Shown one piece after another: positions 62,568-64,000 of a stretch of DNA of 64,000 nucleotides. Position 1 is the stretch's first letter. Every line of letters begins with the position of its first letter. Source of the stretch: Rhodobacterales bacterium HKCCE4037 (GTDB lineage Bacteria; Pseudomonadota; Alphaproteobacteria; Rhodobacterales; Rhodobacteraceae). Under the pieces are notes generated by a model, which was given only the letters and a program-made list of their open reading frames with translations, was not told where the DNA came from and did not search any database. The stretch is taken from assembly GCA_015689645.1 (NCBI GenBank), contig WVSM01000004.1:124001-188000 (forward strand), given 5' to 3'. The position numbers and the translations under genes are program-made.

Positions 62568-63218
62568 TTGGAAATCATCGTCTTCGGCGCGATGCTCGGC
62601 ACCATCATCGTCATTGCAGTTCGGGTCTTTTCGAAAGGCGTCGATGCCGAGCCGCCGCCAACGGACGACTGGCCACGCCGCAAGTCGCAGCCGCCACCAC
62701 CCAAAACCAAAAACCTTCCATCCCACCCTCGGCCAATCCATCGATCCTCGCCGTCCCAGCCGGAACCGTTCTCCGCCACAACCGCGCAGCCCGCCCCACA
62801 GCCCACAATCCTGCGTGGGCGCGCCTACGTTGTCGACGGAGACACCATCACGATCCGCAAGACCCAGATACGCCTCTTCGGCATCGACGCGCCCGAGATG
62901 AATCATCCCCACGGCAAGAATGCGAAATGGGCACTGGTGAAGCTCTGCAAGGGGCACGAGATCCGCGCCGAAATTCTCGAAACCGACGACCACGGGCGCA
63001 CCGTCGCAAAATGCACCCTCGCCGATGGGCGTGATTTGTCCGCCGAAATGGTGAAGGCCGGCCTCGCCATCGACTGGCCGAAGTTCTCCGGCGGCATCTA
63101 CACAAGGTTCGAGGTGCCCGACGCCCGCCGCAAGATGTGGCTGGCCGACGCGCGCCAGAAGGGTCGGATGCACGTCTGGGAAGCTTTCGAGGCCCGCCAG
63201 CGCAGCAGCGGGAAGTGA
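62568..63218 (+). CDS. Membrane-anchored thermonuclease-like (SNase) protein
   Basis: About 216 residues from TTG 62568 (AAGAGG ten bases upstream). The frame is open from GTG 62454, but the extra residues look non-conserved. A membrane anchor (I-V-F-G-A-M-L-G-T-I-I-V-I-A-V) is followed by a Pro-rich linker and an SNase domain: V-V-D-G-D-T-I, I-R-L-F-G-I-D-A-P-E, then V-K-A-G-L-A-I-D-W. The catalytic arginine pair is only partly visible (I-R-L-F and G-R-T-V-A-K). It likely cleaves nucleic acid in the periplasm. Confidence 0.8.
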   Translation: MEIIVFGAMLGTIIVIAVRVFSKGVDAEPPPTDDWPRRKSQPPPPKTKNLPSHPRPIHRSSPSQPEPFSATTAQPAPQPTILRGRAYVVDGDTITIRKTQIRLFGIDAPEMNHPHGKNAKWALVKLCKGHEIRAEILETDDHGRTVAKCTLADGRDLSAEMVKAGLAIDWPKFSGGIYTRFEVPDARRKMWLADARQKGRMHVWEAFEARQRSSGK

Positions 63219-63287
63219 CGCGCCAAGAGGTTAAGAAATGGTTAAAGAGAAATGGATTGTTGTTTATTTCTAGATGGTTGACCGCCT

Positions 63288-63303
63288 TGTGCAAGCTTGC
63301 ACA
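63288..63303. promoter_or_regulatory. 16-bp perfect palindrome TGTGCAAGCTTGCACA
   Basis: A perfect two-fold palindrome with no loop, located between the convergent nuclease and aminotransferase genes, 7 bases from the latter's stop codon. The shape suits a dimeric DNA-binding protein better than an RNA hairpin, but the convergent location is odd for an operator. Confidence 0.45.
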
Positions 63304-63309
63304 CCACTC

Positions 63310-64000
63310 CTAGGAATGCGCCTTTATCGCCGCCACATGGTCGGCCACCGCCTGCTTGTAGAGGTCCCTGATCCGCGCCGTGACCGGCCGCTCGCCATTG
63401 CCGACAGGTTTGCCATCCAGCGAGGCCACCGGCGTCTGCGCCCCGAAGGTGCCGGTCAGGAACGCCTCCTCCGCGCCATGAACATCGACCAGGGAGAAGT
63501 TCCGCTCGAAAACCGGAATCCCGTCCTTCCGGCACAGCTCGATCACCTTCGCCCGCGTGACCCCGTTCATGCAGTAATCGCCCGTCGAGGTCCAAACCTC
63601 GCCTTTCTTCACGATGAAGAAGTTGCAGGCATTGGTCGTGTTCACGAAACCATGCGGATCGAGCATCAGCGCCTCGTCCGCGCCTGCTTCCTCCGCCTGA
63701 AGGCAGGCGATCACGCAGTTCAGCTTGGAATGCGAGTTGTATTTCGCATCCTGGCTCATCGGCAGCCCCCGCACCTGCGGCACCGTGGCGAGCCGGATGC
63801 CCGCGCCCTGAAGGCGGTCGACGGGCTTGGAATGCTCCATGATGATGACAAAGGTCGGCCCCGAGCGGCTCAGCGACGGATGCTGGAACGGCCGCACCTT
63901 CACGCCCCGCGTCAGCATCAGGCGGCAATGCACGTCCGTCTCCATCCCGTTCGCCCTGCGCGTCTGCTCCAGCGCATCGAACACGCCCTGCCGATCCATC
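63310..64000 (-). CDS. Class IV aminotransferase (BCAT/D-amino acid type), N-terminus outside window
   Basis: The frame reads from the right edge to a stop at 63310, about 230 residues. Marks of fold-type IV PLP enzymes: the catalytic lysine in N-S-H-S-K-L-N, E-A-L-M-L-D-P-H-G-F-V-N-T-T-N-A-C-N-F-F, then G-V-T-R-A-K-V-I-E-L and F-L-T-G-T-F. The family is usually 280-310 residues, so roughly 55 N-terminal residues are missing. Branched-chain amino acid, D-alanine or aminodeoxychorismate chemistry are all possible; the sequence here favours the branched-chain group. Confidence 0.85.
   Translation of the reverse strand, partial: MDRQGVFDALEQTRRANGMETDVHCRLMLTRGVKVRPFQHPSLSRSGPTFVIIMEHSKPVDRLQGAGIRLATVPQVRGLPMSQDAKYNSHSKLNCVIACLQAEEAGADEALMLDPHGFVNTTNACNFFIVKKGEVWTSTGDYCMNGVTRAKVIELCRKDGIPVFERNFSLVDVHGAEEAFLTGTFGAQTPVASLDGKPVGNGERPVTARIRDLYKQAVADHVAAIKAHS

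Overview
The window is chromosomal DNA from an alphaproteobacterium of the order Rhodobacterales (Roseobacter/Rhodobacter relatives). This rests on high GC with many start-stop overlaps, an SdhC-SdhD-SdhA-SdhB type succinate dehydrogenase, a two-lipoyl-domain OdhB, four ethylmalonyl-CoA pathway enzymes (Mcl2, Mch, Ecm, Ccr), an alphaproteobacterial H-NS-like protein, a TIGR02300/FYDLN acidic protein, a TIGR02186-TauE pair and a probable speF-type leader before a class III-fold ornithine decarboxylase. No phage, transposase, CRISPR array or replication origin is visible.

Layout. 1-1.8 kb: two coupled DUF4178 proteins. 2-6 kb: ectoine degradation genes (doeD-like transaminase divergent from doeA-doeB). 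6-9.4 kb: two tandem paralogous small proteins of unknown function, a RecD-like helicase and an SDR oxidoreductase. 9.5-14.5 kb: SnoaL-like, TIGR02186 and TauE genes, then a coupled ECF sigma factor and von Willebrand protein. 14.5-17.4 kb: hydroxypyruvate isomerase, tRNA-Ala(GGC), FYDLN protein, YgjP-like metalloprotease, GntR regulator.

17.5-42.2 kb is a central-carbon block: lpd, two MAPEG proteins, odhB, odhA, sucD, sucC, mdh, mcl2, nnrU, DUF1737, mch and sdhCDAB. Five small secreted two-cysteine proteins and a tandem DUF805 pair are interleaved among the suc genes. A GT/LicD/TagD surface-polymer module sits between sucC and mdh, and a low-GC sulfotransferase-like gene splits sdhA from sdhB. 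The sucC and sdhC upstream regions share the same paired operator (two TGTGATCACA palindromes with centres 21 bp apart), which suggests one regulator for both operons.

42-53 kb: map with a ParD-like antitoxin gene, a 2H phosphoesterase, an Asp-box protein, a ZIP transporter, a flavoprotein dehydrogenase, a small membrane zinc-ribbon-like protein, creD, a DUF1989 protein and ornithine decarboxylase. 52-61 kb: aldo/keto reductase-deoD, H-NS-like gene, ecm, a glycerolipid acyltransferase with three small membrane proteins, and ccr. 61-64 kb: a yjhX(topAI)-GNAT pair resembling E. coli topAI-yjhQ, a membrane-anchored nuclease and a truncated class IV aminotransferase.

Two dispersed intergenic repeat families are present. 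One is a ~60 bp double-hairpin element (five copies, all in one orientation). The other is a GTAGGGTGGG palindrome (two copies). A three-unit 11-bp iteron lies upstream of both the SDR gene and lpd.
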